Shown piece by piece: positions 8,860 to 18,951 of a stretch of DNA of 39,927 nt (positions are counted from its first letter, which is position 1; every line of letters begins with the position of its first letter). Where the stretch lies: assembly GCA_947625835.1 (NCBI GenBank), contig CANQPY010000012.1:1-39927 (forward strand), read 5' to 3'. Below the pieces are notes generated by a model. The model saw nothing but the letters and a program-made list of their open reading frames with translations, did not search any database and was not told the origin of the DNA. A program made the translations under genes and the position numbers. The stretch is from an uncultured Clostridia bacterium. Its GTDB lineage: Bacteria > Bacillota > Clostridia > TANB77 > CAG-508.

Positions 8860-8967
8860 ATAGTTTCTCCTTGTATATTCTTCATTGTTTCTATTTTTAC
8901 GTGCTTTTATTCTACTATATTTAAAAAGAAAAAGCAAGTTCTCTTGCTTTTTCTTATAAGTTAAATA

Positions 8968-9627
8968 TTAGTTCCAAATTGTTGGGCGATATGCGCTATT
9001 CTTAGTTCCCGTGCCCAAAGAATATGGACTGTTATATGCACAATAGAACCCGACCACACGATATCTTGCTAAGCAAGGGAATTCTGGTATAAAATCGTGA
9101 AAAAGTGCTATTTTCGAAGTCTCTGCTAAAGCCATTCCTTTTGAATGTTCTACATTTGTATTTACATCTTGCTCCAATTGTTCTACATATTGCTCTCCTT
9201 CTACATGATTTATTAAATCTGTTCTCGCTTCAGATACACTAAGATTAGTTGCTTCTGATATTAAACTTGATGTCCATTCATAATTTTTTCCAAAATCTTG
9301 TACTCCTGTTGCATTTCCTGTTGTAGTATAACTTGTATAGTCAGTGGTTGCTCCATATTTACTTATAGCAAGGTATGCTACTGCTCCCCAATCTTTATTT
9401 AATGTTAAATGTGGGTCTAAAGAGTTATTTCCTAATGTTGATTCTGCTGATAATTCTCTTAAATCATAGCATTCTCTATATGCTCGTGTTATTGTTACAT
9501 TGTTCCATAATGTTCCTCCAGATTTTGATTCAAAACGTGATACTTCTGTTGCTCTTGATATATTTGGTAATAATAACATTGCTAGTAATATCATTATTCC
9601 TATTATTATTTGTTTTTTTATTTTCAT
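8968..9627 (-). CDS. Secreted protein with DGR-variable-region-like C-terminus
   Basis: 219 aa. A clear signal peptide (MKIKKQ, then a hydrophobic run, cleavage near SRA-TE at ~27) makes it exported. The middle holds NKDWGAVAYLAISKYG and TTGNATGV, shared in pattern with the 13957-14625 protein (NTEWGTAAMLSASIYG, TTGNESGI), so the two are paralogues. The last ~35 residues (RYRVVGFYCAYNSPYSLGTG to AYRPTIWN) are coded by DNA clearly richer in GC and in varied codons than the rest of the gene. They resemble the C-type-lectin-fold variable ends of diversity-generating retroelement targets. No template repeat was found in the window. Function otherwise unknown; probably surface display or adhesion. 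Confidence 0.68.
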   Translation of the reverse strand: MKIKKQIIIGIMILLAMLLLPNISRATEVSRFESKSGGTLWNNVTITRAYRECYDLRELSAESTLGNNSLDPHLTLNKDWGAVAYLAISKYGATTDYTSYTTTGNATGVQDFGKNYEWTSSLISEATNLSVSEARTDLINHVEGEQYVEQLEQDVNTNVEHSKGMALAETSKIALFHDFIPEFPCLARYRVVGFYCAYNSPYSLGTGTKNSAYRPTIWN

Positions 9628-9744
9628 ATTTTTCTTTTTCGTATAAATTCTATACGAATCTCCTTTCCTTTTTTATTTTATCGTTTTGTTTTTAATTATT
9701 ATTTGCCTAGATAAATATTAGTTTTTACTATTTTCTCACATAAA

Positions 9745-11827
9745 TTAATTTGTCAATTGACTTGCTTCGTATTTGCTCATCCATATTCCTTTTAAAGTCT
9801 TTCCTCCTTGATTAAATGCTGGATGTATTTCATATCCTGTTGGCAAATTATCTCCATATTTTTCTTTATCTATTGGCTTATCATCATTGTCTACAAATAT
9901 TATTTCTGATATTGTTCCTTCTGGTGCATATGTTGTTATTTTATATGCATATCTTGGTATCCATACCCACCATGCTTCTTTTCCATTTGCAGTTGTTTTT
10001 ACATTTGCCCATATTTTATTTATATAGTCATACCATGGTTTGTCTGCATTTTGATTCATTGTGCTTAATCCTGATGCTTTTGCATCTTTTAATTTTATTT
10101 CATCTGCTCCTCCTTGGTATGTTCCGGCTAGATTTATCATATATTTCTATATATGTATTTTCTTCGTCAAATCCTGTCATATCTGGTGCTTGTACATTAT
10201 TATTTTGACTTTGTTCTAGGTATTGGAAACTTGCTTCGTATTTACTCATCCATATTCCTTTTAGTTTCTTTCCTCCTTGATTAAATGCTGGATGCACTAT
10301 ATAGCCTGTTGGTAATTCTTCTCCATATTTTTCTTTGTCTATTGGTTTGTCATCCATTCCTAAATATATTATTTCTGATATTGTTCCTTCTGGTGCATAG
10401 TCTGTTATTTTATATGCATATCTTGGTATCCATACCCACCATGCTTCTTTTCCGTTTGCATTTGTTTTTACATTTGCCCATATTTTATTTGTATAATCAT
10501 ACCATGGTTTATCTACATTATTATTTATTTGATTTAATTTTGATTTTGCATCTTTTAATTTTATTTCATCTGCTCCTCCTTGATATGAGTTTGATGCTTT
10601 ATCATAAATTTCTATATATGTATTTTCTTCGTCAAATCCTGTCATATCTGGTGCTTGTACATTGTTATTTTGGCTCTGTTCTAGGTATTGGAAACTTGCT
10701 TCATATTTACTTATCCATATTCCTTTTAGTTTCTTTCCTCCTTGATTAAATGCTGGATGTAGTTCATACCCTTCTGGTAATTCTTCTCCATCTCTTTCTT
10801 TATTAAGTGGTTTGTCATTTACGTCTATATATATTATATTCATTGTTAAGCTACTTGTACCTGGATTATCTATTTTATAAGCATACCTTGGTATCCATAT
10901 CCACCACGCTTCTTTTCCGTTTGCATCTGTTTTTACATTTGCCCATCTTTTTACTGTCTCTCCATAATTATGGAATATATATGCTCCTTCTTCTATTTGG
11001 TATTGCTCTCCTCCATCTATGTACTCTTGTGCTGATACTTCTTTTGTTTGACTAAAGTCTGATGAATAATATACTACGCTTGTATGGGCACTGTTAAATC
11101 CTTTTAAGTTTGGTGCATAATAATATTCGTTTTCAACTTTAACTACATCTGATTCTTTGCTTATCGTGCCTTCTGAGCTATCTCCTCCTGTTGACGTTCC
11201 TTCTCCTGACGATTTGCCTCCTTTTCCTTTCTCTGCACATTCATAACTATGGTATACTTGTCCTCCTATATTTGTTTGTGGAATTTTATATACTGTATCT
11301 GTTGTTTCATCATATACATATGTATTTTCTTTTCCATTTCCTGTTTCTTTATCTATTATATATATGTTTGCCACATTTCCTTCTGCATCTAATAAATTAT
11401 TAAAATCGTCTACTTCATAATCTTTTGGACTTGTTAAGTCTTGCATTCCGTCTCTTGTGTACAATACTTCTTGTTTTAATGTATCTGGTATTGTTACATC
11501 ATTTTCATTTAATTTTTTGCTAAATAATTCTGTTGAACCTTCTCCACTTGCATTGTTTGCTTGTATTTCTGCTCGTTTTAAACGTACATTTTCTTCTATT
11601 TGTTTCATTTCTGTTGCAAATCCTGCTAGTTGTGCTTTTGCAAGTAAACCATTTTCTCCAAATATTGCTCCTATTGATATTGCAGCTAAAATTAGAAGTA
11701 CTATTATTGTTATTACTAATGCAATTAATGTTATTGCTTTTTCGTCTTTAAACTTATTTGCCTTTGAAAGTTCTTTACTTTCTATACATTGCTTATTTTC
11801 TGTTTGTTTTTTTATTTTGCTTTTCAC
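9745..11827 (-). CDS. Pseudopilin-like surface protein with tandem repeats, read through a CGGA +1 shift
   Basis: About 693 aa after recoding. The N-terminus has a type IV prepilin-like segment (KAITLIALVITIIVLLILAA at ~30-49) after a charged leader, without the usual Glu5. Three repeats follow, each with GKEAWWVWIPRYAYKI, HPAFNQGGK and GIWMSKYEAS; two are nearly identical in DNA at a period of ~465 bp. Codon 568 is CGG (complement of 10124-10126), after KSS. The uninterrupted frame dies within 8 codons. Skipping the C restores GTYQGGADEIKLKDAK, exactly the sequence found in the preceding repeat (NSYQGGADEIKLKDAK). That internal paralogue is a direct control for the frame. GTG start at 11827. 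Anchored extracellular protein of unknown ligand. Confidence 0.78.
10124..10126 (-). other. CGGA +1 recoding site 3 (pseudopilin-like protein)
   Basis: Codon before is AGC. Read AGC-CGGA-ACA; the preceding repeat has AAT at the aligned place. Confidence 0.8.
10146..11075 (-). repeat. Tandem ~465-bp coding repeat
   Basis: The block starting TCTATATATGTATTTTCTTC at 10146 recurs at 10611 with few changes over more than 150 bp and continues as a diverged copy. A third, partial unit extends towards 9745. It encodes the WANVK to MSKYEAS repeat of the pseudopilin-like protein and is a likely site of recombination. Confidence 0.75.
11646..11799 (-). repeat. 154-bp direct repeat, copy 1 (pilin-like N-terminus)
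   Basis: By eye identical to 16731-16884. It codes for the charged leader and hydrophobic helix of the two pseudopilin-like proteins, whose downstream domains differ. This indicates recent duplication or gene conversion. Confidence 0.9.
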
Positions 11828-12091
11828 TTTTTTATTTTTTCCCCCTTCTTCTTTAATTTTCTTTTGCTCTTACTTTTTTGTTATTCATTAATTGTATTTT
11901 TTCTACCTTTTATGCATATCACAACCATTATGATTTACTTTTTTCTTTTGTTTTTCACCTCATTTCTTTTTTACTCTTTTGTTTTTTATATTTTATTATC
12001 TCAAAAAGTTTTATGTCAATAAGTTTCTATTTGTAATGTTGACTTTCTTATGATAACATTTAACTTTCCACTTGATATTTCCCTAGAATAT

Positions 12092-12132
12092 AAAAAAATA
12101 CACTACAAACTTTTTTGTTCGTAATGTATTTT
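12092..12132 (-). terminator. Intrinsic terminator of the AAA ATPase gene
   Basis: On the minus strand AAAATACATTACGAAC pairs with GTTTGTAGTGTATTTT and is followed by more T. It starts 16 bp after the stop codon. Confidence 0.8.
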
Positions 12133-12147
12133 AACATTTTATTGATT

Positions 12148-13822
12148 TTACATTGTTTCTATTTTTACTTGTTTTCCAGAAAATGCAAATACCATTTTGG
12201 TTATATTTGTAAATCCTCTTTCTCTTAAATTTTCTTCATATTTCTTTTCTTCTATTTGCCTTTTTGCATTTTCTATTGTGTCTTCTAATGTTTTTTCTTC
12301 ATCTTTTTCTAGTACTTTAAATTCCATTATAAAACTATTTGCATTCTTGTCCTTTGGCTCTAGCATTATATCGTATCTTCCTATTCCTGATTCTCTATTT
12401 GAATTTACATAGTAACTATCTTTTAAGCCCACTAACATTCCTAGTACAAATGCATGATAGAAGTTTTCTGCTGTGTTTTTTCCTACATCCATAAAGCTAA
12501 ACATTTGCTCTACTAGTATTTTAAATTTTTTTTCAAATTCTTTTAGGTTTAATGTTATTAAATCTTTTAGTATTGTATTTAAATCGTTTCCTATTACTTT
12601 GTCTCTAAACCAGTCGTCTATTATGTCCTCAAATAAGCATTTTATTTCATAGTTTGGTATTTTTACTTTATATATTTTTCTTGGCAAGTCTACTATTTCT
12701 TCTATTTTTAAGTATCCTGTTCCAAACAATAGTCCCCATATATTGTCTTCGTTATTTTCTATTCCTACTATTACTGTTTCTTGGTCTATTTTTACTTCTA
12801 TTGCCTCATCTCTTAATAGCTTCTCTATTTTTTCTTTTACTGTACTTGAGTTTTTTAATATTAGTTTTATTATATCATTTGAACTTGTATTTACCCAGTA
12901 TGGCATTAGTTTTCTATCTGCTAAATAGTTTATTATGCTCCATGGATTGTATATTCCACCTAAATCTCCGATTTTATATCCATCATACCATCTTTTTATT
13001 TCTTCTTTGTCTTCTTCTATTTCAAAGTCCTTCAAGACTTTTTCCATTTCTTGAGTTGTTATTCCAAAATCATCACTAAATTCATTGTCTAATAATGTGT
13101 ATACTTTAAAATTATTTGCTCCGGCTAAATATGCTTTCTTTGGCTACTCTTGATACTCCCGTTATTACTGTTTTTTCTAAATATGGATTATCTTTAAATG
13201 TTGTTCCATAAAATGTTTTGAAGAATTTTACTGCTTCATCATAATATCCTTCTACATATGCATTTTGCAATGGCACATCATATTCGTCTACTAATAACAT
13301 TACTGGTCTTTCATGATGTCTATTTAAGTATTTTGATAATTCTTTTATACTGTTTTTTAAGTCTGTTTCATTTTCTTTTCCAAATAGTATTTCTTTTATT
13401 TTTTCTTTTTCCTCTGGGTATATTTTATCACTATCTAATAAATATCTATGCTCTTGATACATATCTAATATTGCAGTTTTTAAGTCTAATATCATTTTTT
13501 CATAGTTTATATCTACTACAGCTTTTAATGTTATATATATACATGGGTAATAGTTCATTTTTGATGTGTATTTTTCTTCTTGGTCTAATATTTTTAATCC
13601 TTTAAATAGTTCTTTACTGTCTTTGCAATTTATGTCAAAATAATATTTTAACATGCTCATGTTTAGTGTTTTTCCAAATCTTCTTGGACGTGTTACTAAT
13701 ATTATTTCGCTTTTATTATCTATTATTTCTTTTATATACATTGTTTTGTCTATGTAGTAATTATCTTTTACTCTCATTTTTTTGAAGTCACTTGTTCCTA
13801 TTCCTATTCCTTGTGTATTCAC
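12148..13822 (-). CDS. DUF1703-type AAA-ATPase-like / PD-(D/E)XK nuclease fusion, read through a CGGA +1 shift
   Basis: 557 aa after recoding. The N-terminus is the AAA-ATPase-like (PF09820) signature GTSDFKKMR...YYIDKT, then the Walker A-like RPRRFGKTLNMSML. The middle has LLVDEYDVPL (Walker B). The C-terminus carries a PD-(D/E)XK-type core (GRYDIMLEP... FIMEFKV). The frame meets CGG (complement of 13121-13123) in ESIFS-CGG and would stop three codons later. Skipping the C gives GANNFKVYTLLDNEFSDDFG, then the downstream frame. FSGANNF is the family's usual sequence here. The start is GTG at 13822 after AAGGAGGT. This family is abundant and often multicopy in gut anaerobes; its role is unknown (defence or selfish nuclease suspected). 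It is flanked by secreted-protein genes. Confidence 0.85.
13121..13123 (-). other. CGGA +1 recoding site 4 (AAA ATPase)
   Basis: Codon before is AGC. Read AGC-CGGA-GCA. Confidence 0.8.
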
Positions 13823-13956
13823 TTTTTCTTACCTCCTTGTTTTTATTTTTTCTCTTTTTATTTGCTTTTATTCTACTATAATTAAAAAGAAAAAGCAAGT
13901 AAACCTTTGCCTTTTCTTTGAAATATCTTACTATTTACTTATTTGGTTTGTGTATA

Positions 13957-14625
13957 TTATAAATCTTCTCCGCATACGACTACTGCACGACAACCATTCG
14001 GGGCGTATGCCCCACCCTGATTATTGCTGTATCCAAACATGCTATCTACAGCACGCAAAAATATGCAACCACCTACATTCACGAATCCATATGTCATAGC
14101 GCCATGCCACCCCTGCGTTTCAGTCGTAGCATCTCCTGGTTTTGATGTTGAACTTGTATATAAATCATAATATCTTGCATCTGCCCCTCTTATTACGTCT
14201 ATATAACTTGTTGTATCCCAAATTCCCGCTACATATTCATTACCCTTTGCCATTTGATAAATTCCAGATTCATTTCCAGTTGTGCTTGCATCACTTTGTC
14301 TTTCAGGGGGTATTCCATATATTGATGCAGATAGCATTGCTGCTGTTCCCCATTCTGTATTTTTTGCCATATGGCAATCTAATCCATTTTTTGAAGTATC
14401 TTTGTATGTTGTTTCTTCTAATGTTGCTTCTAGTCCTAATGTTCCTCCACTTTTTTCCATATTTCTTATTCCTACAAAGAAATCATTTGCTGAAAGGTTA
14501 GTTAATCTTGTTCCTCCTTTACTTGCTTGGTATCCTGCATTTGATTTTATTGGTACTATAACTATTGCAAATGCAATTAATAGTATCATTATTAATGTTT
14601 TTGTTATTGTTCTTTTCATTTTCAT
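13957..14625 (-). CDS. Secreted protein, paralogue of 8968-9627, with odd GC-rich C-terminal coding
   Basis: 222 aa (or 220 from the second ATG at 14619, better spaced from GGAAAGGAAG). The signal peptide runs to about SNA-GY (~31). NTEWGTAAMLSASIYG and TTGNESGI align with the 8968 protein. The last ~45 codons (about 13960-14110) have much higher GC than their surroundings and end SNNQGGAYAPNGCRAVVVCG. That is compatible with a lectin-fold variable region diversified by a DGR reverse transcriptase. I could not match it to a template repeat here. Extracellular; ligand unknown. Confidence 0.66.
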   Translation of the reverse strand: MKMKRTITKTLIMILLIAFAIVIVPIKSNAGYQASKGGTRLTNLSANDFFVGIRNMEKSGGTLGLEATLEETTYKDTSKNGLDCHMAKNTEWGTAAMLSASIYGIPPERQSDASTTGNESGIYQMAKGNEYVAGIWDTTSYIDVIRGADARYYDLYTSSTSKPGDATTETQGWHGAMTYGFVNVGGCIFLRAVDSMFGYSNNQGGAYAPNGCRAVVVCGEDL

Positions 14626-14713
14626 CTTCCTTTCCTTTTTTATTATTTTTTTATATTTTTCACAAATTTAATTTTAAAAATTATTTATACTTTTTTGGTG
14701 CAAATGTTTAATT

Positions 14714-16900
14714 CTATTTATTTTGTATCTCATATTTGGTTACCCAATATCCTTTTAATTCTTTATCTGCAAATTTAAAACTTTCTGGTATCTTATAATC
14801 TGCATCTGCTGTAGTTTGAGTTGATGGTATATATCTTATATCTGTATATTCACTCTTTGAATATGCTATATATTCATACCTTGGTATATATGTCCAATAT
14901 GTTATCTGACCCTCATTTTCTGTTACTATGTTTGCCCATATTTTTTTATCATAGTTGTACCAATTCTTTGGTGGATTTGTTGGTTTGCCATTTGCATCTA
15001 CTTGTATATTATCTCCTATTTGCTCATTTTCACCATTTTCATCATATGTTACATATCTTGTACAACTTGGATTAAATCCTCTTAAATCTATTTCTATATT
15101 TTTTGATGTTCTATTTACTTTTGAGCTTCCTATCATTTTTCCTTCTGTTTCATTAAATACACTTATTTCTTGAACTTTTGAACTTTCCATGTCTTCTATA
15201 TTATATGGAAGTTCTACTCCTTCTATATGTTTTACTCCATCTACTAATATTGTGTATGTTCCTTTTGGGTTGTTTGTTGTTACATTTATTTTTCCATCTT
15301 CTTCCTTCGCCATTACTTTCTCCGTTATATTTGTAATTGCATCTTGAATTTCATATTTACTTACCCAATATCCATTTAGATTTTCTTCTCCAAATGTAAA
15401 GCTTTCTGGTATTTTATACTCTCCTGCATCTGCTGTAACTTGACTAGATGGAATATAGTTTATCTCTACAAATTCACTTTTTGGATATGTTATATACTCA
15501 TATCTTGGTATATATGTCCAATATGTTACATCATCTCCGTTTTCATCTATTGTTACTAGGTTTGCCCATATTTTTTTATCATAGTTATACCAATTTTCTG
15601 GCTCTTGTACTTTATCCATTCTTCCATATACTTTTTCATTTGTTCCATTTTCATCATATGTTATATAGTATGTATGTGCTTTATCAAATCCACTTGTATC
15701 TACTTTTATATTCTTTGATGTTCTGTTTACTTTTGTATTTCCTATTATTCTTCCTTGTTCTTCACTTACTACTAATATTTCATGGTCTGTTTGCATATTT
15801 ACATCATCTATTGTATATGGTAATGTTAATCCACCTTTATATTCTTTTCCATCTATTAACAGTGTATATGTTCCACTTGGGTTTGTTGTTGATACTATTA
15901 ATGTATTATTTTCTTCATTTACAAATGGGAATTCTGTTACATTGCTTTGGTTATCTTGTATTTCGTATTTACTTACCCAATATCCTTTTAGCCTTTCTTC
16001 TGCAAATGTAAAGCTTTCTGGCAATTTATATTGGCTTAGGTCTACTGTTTCTTTTCCTTCGTATTTGTTATTTGCATCTACAAATTTTATATCTACCATT
16101 TGGCTTGTTTTTTCTTCTTCCCCTATTTTATACATATATCTTGGTATCCATGTCCAATATGTTACATTTACTCCATTTACTGTTGCTAAATTTGCCCATA
16201 CTTTATTTTCATAGTTATACCAATCACTTGGTTCTTCTACTTTGTCTAGCCTTCCATATACTGTCTCATTATTTCCTTCTTCATCATATGTTATATAATA
16301 TGTATTTTTTGGATTGAACTTTATCATATCTGGTGTGTAGTAATATGTTTCTCCTGTTTTCTTATATTCACTTTCTGGTATGTCTACTTGTGTCTCTGGC
16401 TCAGGTGGTACTGGCTCATCTGTTCTTGATGTTACATTTAAATTTTCGTCTACTTCTACTATTATTGTTACATCTACTGTTGATGCTGGATTTTCGTATT
16501 GGATTATTCCAGGAAATTTATTTTCCGTTCCTCCTGTTGATTCTCCTGTTATTGCATCTAAATCTTTTTGCTTGTCATAATTTTTTTTGACTTTTTCTAG
16601 TACTTCACTTATTGTTACTTGGTCTTTGTTATAATTATTTCCTACTAATACTTCTGTTATTGCTAATCCCACTTCTTCTTCCTTGGCTGCTTGTGCATTT
16701 TTTATTGCTGCTTGTCTTGCTTTATTTAACAAACCATTTTCTCCAAATATTGCTCCTATTGATATTGCAGCTAAAATTAGAAGTACTATTATTGTTATTA
16801 CTAATGCAATTAATGTTATTGCTTTTTCGTCTTTAAACTTATTTGCCTTTGAAAGTTCTTTACTTTCTATACATTGCTTATTTTTTATTTTGTTTTTCAC
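14714..16900 (-). CDS. Pseudopilin-like repeat protein
   Basis: 728 aa. The same prepilin-like N-terminus as the 9745-11827 protein (identical at DNA level, see the repeat) is followed by a Pro-rich spacer (EPVPPEPETQVD). Then come three units with WANL/IV...YWTWIPRYMYKI-type and GYWVSKYEIQ motifs, separated by short beta-rich linkers (NPSGTYTLLIDGKEYKGG, NPKGTYTILVDGVKHIEG). GTG start at 16900, behind a purine-rich AGGGGAG at long spacing. Membrane-anchored, mostly extracellular. It ends in the middle of a YEIQNK unit, which may be natural. No in-frame CGG is present and the frame is intact. Function unknown. Confidence 0.75.
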   Translation of the reverse strand: MKNKIKNKQCIESKELSKANKFKDEKAITLIALVITIIVLLILAAISIGAIFGENGLLNKARQAAIKNAQAAKEEEVGLAITEVLVGNNYNKDQVTISEVLEKVKKNYDKQKDLDAITGESTGGTENKFPGIIQYENPASTVDVTIIVEVDENLNVTSRTDEPVPPEPETQVDIPESEYKKTGETYYYTPDMIKFNPKNTYYITYDEEGNNETVYGRLDKVEEPSDWYNYENKVWANLATVNGVNVTYWTWIPRYMYKIGEEEKTSQMVDIKFVDANNKYEGKETVDLSQYKLPESFTFAEERLKGYWVSKYEIQDNQSNVTEFPFVNEENNTLIVSTTNPSGTYTLLIDGKEYKGGLTLPYTIDDVNMQTDHEILVVSEEQGRIIGNTKVNRTSKNIKVDTSGFDKAHTYYITYDENGTNEKVYGRMDKVQEPENWYNYDKKIWANLVTIDENGDDVTYWTYIPRYEYITYPKSEFVEINYIPSSQVTADAGEYKIPESFTFGEENLNGYWVSKYEIQDAITNITEKVMAKEEDGKINVTTNNPKGTYTILVDGVKHIEGVELPYNIEDMESSKVQEISVFNETEGKMIGSSKVNRTSKNIEIDLRGFNPSCTRYVTYDENGENEQIGDNIQVDANGKPTNPPKNWYNYDKKIWANIVTENEGQITYWTYIPRYEYIAYSKSEYTDIRYIPSTQTTADADYKIPESFKFADKELKGYWVTKYEIQNK
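16731..16884 (-). repeat. 154-bp direct repeat, copy 2 (pilin-like N-terminus)
   Basis: Matches 11646-11799 base for base as read by eye. See copy 1. Confidence 0.9.
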
Positions 16901-17137
16901 TTTTTTATTTTTTCTCCCCTTTCTTTATTTTATACATAACATATTGTGTATAGATACATTTAGTATAACAACTATATTTTAAATATTCAACATTATTTCT
17001 TTATGTTTCAAATTTTTAATTTACTTGTAATACACCTGTAATTAAATCGTAATATTTTATACACATTTTATTATGTATAATCATTTTTTATATTATTTTA
17101 ATGCTAAAATAACTTTAATATTAATTAGGAGGTTAAA

Positions 17138-17365
17138 GTGAAATTTCAAAGAATTAAAGATTTAAGAGAAGATCATGATAAATTACAAAAAGATATTGCT
17201 AAACTTTTGGGAATTTCTCAACAATATTATTCTGAATATGAAAAAGGAAATAGAACTATTCCTATTCAACATTTAATAACATTAGCAAAATATTATAACG
17301 TCTCTATTGATTATATTGTTGGACTTTCAACAGATGTAAACGGTAAAAATAAAAAAACAAGTTAA
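17138..17365 (+). CDS. XRE-family HTH regulator, short
   Basis: 75-aa DNA-binding protein consisting of little more than one HTH_3 domain: LREDHDKLQKDIAKLLGISQ (helices 1-2), QQYYSEYEKGNRTIP (recognition helix and turn), then LITLAKYYNVSIDYIVGLS. It starts at GTG 17138 behind TAGGAGGT at ideal spacing. It is transcribed divergently from the pseudopilin-like gene ending upstream at 16900, with a ~235-bp AT-rich intergenic region between them where an operator could lie. Target unknown. Confidence 0.88.
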   Translation: MKFQRIKDLREDHDKLQKDIAKLLGISQQYYSEYEKGNRTIPIQHLITLAKYYNVSIDYIVGLSTDVNGKNKKTS

Positions 17366-17397
17366 AATTATTAATAATTCTAACTTATTTATTATAT

Positions 17398-18072
17398 TTA
17401 TTTTAAAATACACCATGTACCATTTGGCTCTGGAAAATCTTCAAATGTCATTTGTTTTTTAGTAATTGGATGTTCAATTGTTAGCTTATATGCCCATAAA
17501 GCAATTTGCTTTCCTTGTCCTCTTGTTCCGTACTTTTGGTCTCCAAAAATGCTATGACCAAAATGCGATAATTGTACTCTTATTTGATGATGTCTTCCTG
17601 TATGTAAATCAATTTCTAATAAGCTTAAATTTTTTACTTCATTGTATATTAGCACTTTATAATCTAACTTTGCAAATTTTGCATTTTTCTTATCTTTATT
17701 TACAACTTTACTGGTGTTACTTCTTTCATCTTTGTATAAATAGTCTTCTAAAGTTCCCTCTTCTTGTTCTAGTTTTCCATCTACTACTGCCAAGTATTTC
17801 TTTTTAAAAGTTTTTTCTCTAACTTGATTACTTAATCTTGATGCTGCCTTAGAAGTTTTGGCAAATACCATTATTCCACCTACTGGTCTATCCAATCTAT
17901 GAACTAGCCCTAAATATACATTTCCTGGTTTTTGATATTTTTCTTTTATATATTCTTTTACAATTGTTAACATATCTATATCTTCTGTTTTGTCTGCTTG
18001 TGATGGAATATTGGGCTTTTTTTCTACTACAATTATGTGGTTATCTTCATATAATATTTTTAAATCTTGCAT
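17398..18072 (-). CDS. RluA-family pseudouridine synthase
   Basis: 224 aa. Isomerises specific uridines of rRNA or tRNA to pseudouridine. Seen: HRLDRPVGG with the catalytic Asp at residue 61, AKTSKAASRLS, the LLEIDLHTGRHHQIRVQLSH motif and the C-terminal WAYKL. There is no S4 domain, so this is the short RluA/YqcB-like form; the exact target site cannot be told. The ATG at 18072 directly abuts the stop of the methyltransferase gene, with its GGAGAAAT binding site inside that gene's end, so the two are translationally linked. Confidence 0.9.
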   Translation of the reverse strand: MQDLKILYEDNHIIVVEKKPNIPSQADKTEDIDMLTIVKEYIKEKYQKPGNVYLGLVHRLDRPVGGIMVFAKTSKAASRLSNQVREKTFKKKYLAVVDGKLEQEEGTLEDYLYKDERSNTSKVVNKDKKNAKFAKLDYKVLIYNEVKNLSLLEIDLHTGRHHQIRVQLSHFGHSIFGDQKYGTRGQGKQIALWAYKLTIEHPITKKQMTFEDFPEPNGTWCILK

Positions 18073-18946
18073 TTATTTCTCCTTACTTTCCCATCTTCCA
18101 TAAATTCCACAAGGCAATATAAGGTTTGAGTCTTCCATTGGCAAACCTATTTCTCCACATTCTAACTTGCCTTTGTATTTTTTATCTACTGTAATACTTA
18201 AAATGTTTTGTAAAACTGTACTTGATATTCCAGTTGTATATGAATTTATTAAAAAGAATAATGGATTATTAGACAATACTTTTGAACACAAATCTACTAA
18301 TTCATAAATATTTTCTTCAAATTGCCATACTTCTCCTTTTGCACCTCTCCCATAAGATGGTGGATCCATAATTATTGCATCATATTTATTTTCTCTTCTA
18401 ATTTCTCTGTTTACAAATTTTACAACATCATCTACTATAAAGCGCACTGATTTATTTTCTAAGCCAGATGATATTACATTTTCTTTTGCCCAAGATGTCA
18501 TACCTTTTGAACTATCTACATGGCATACTGATGCTCCAGCAGATAGACAAGCTACAGTTGCTCCGACCAGTATATGCAAATAAATTTAATACTTTAATTT
18601 CTCTTTTTGCTGACTTTATTTTGTTTATCATCCAATCCCAGTTAACTGCTTGTTCTGGAAAAAGCCCTGTGTGTTTGAATCCCATTGGCTTAATGTTAAA
18701 AGTTAAATTTTTATAATGTACTTGCCAATTTTTGGGCATTTGCTTTTTGAATTCCCATGAACCTCCTCCTGTTTTACTTCTATGATAAGTTGCATTTACC
18801 TTATCCCACTTATTTGGAAAACTCTTATCTTTCCAAATAATTTGTGGATCTGGTCTTATTAAAGTTATATCTCCCCATTTTTCTAGTTTTTCTCCATTTG
18901 CCATATCTAAAATTTTATATTCTTTCCATTCATTTGCTAATTTCAT
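18073..18946 (-). CDS. RlmI/RlmK-like SAM-dependent methyltransferase, read through a CGGA +1 shift
   Basis: 290 aa after recoding. Class I Rossmann methyltransferase, probably acting on 23S rRNA. N-terminal residues 1-127 end in VLNLFAYTG, the start of SAM motif I. There the frame meets CGG (complement of 18563-18565) and would stop after ~18 nonsense codons. Skipping the C gives GATVACLSAGASVCHVDSSK, the rest of motifs I-II, and continues to IIMDPPSYGRG (catalytic DPPSY) and the natural end at 18073. YTGGATVA is the family's invariant loop, so the restored Gly is a SAM-binding residue. Followed without a gap by the RluA-type gene. Preceded by a terminator-like hairpin whose loop holds the ribosome binding site. 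Confidence 0.85.
18563..18565 (-). other. CGGA +1 recoding site 5 (methyltransferase)
   Basis: Codon before is GGT. Read GGT-CGGA-GCA. Confidence 0.8.
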
Positions 18947-18951
18947 TAAAA

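Noticed and set aside
9375..16982. Many Leu/Phe-rich plus-strand frames opposite the secreted and pseudopilin-like genes
   Set aside because: Antisense shadows of AT-rich minus-strand genes; extreme Leu/His/Phe composition and no ribosome binding sites.
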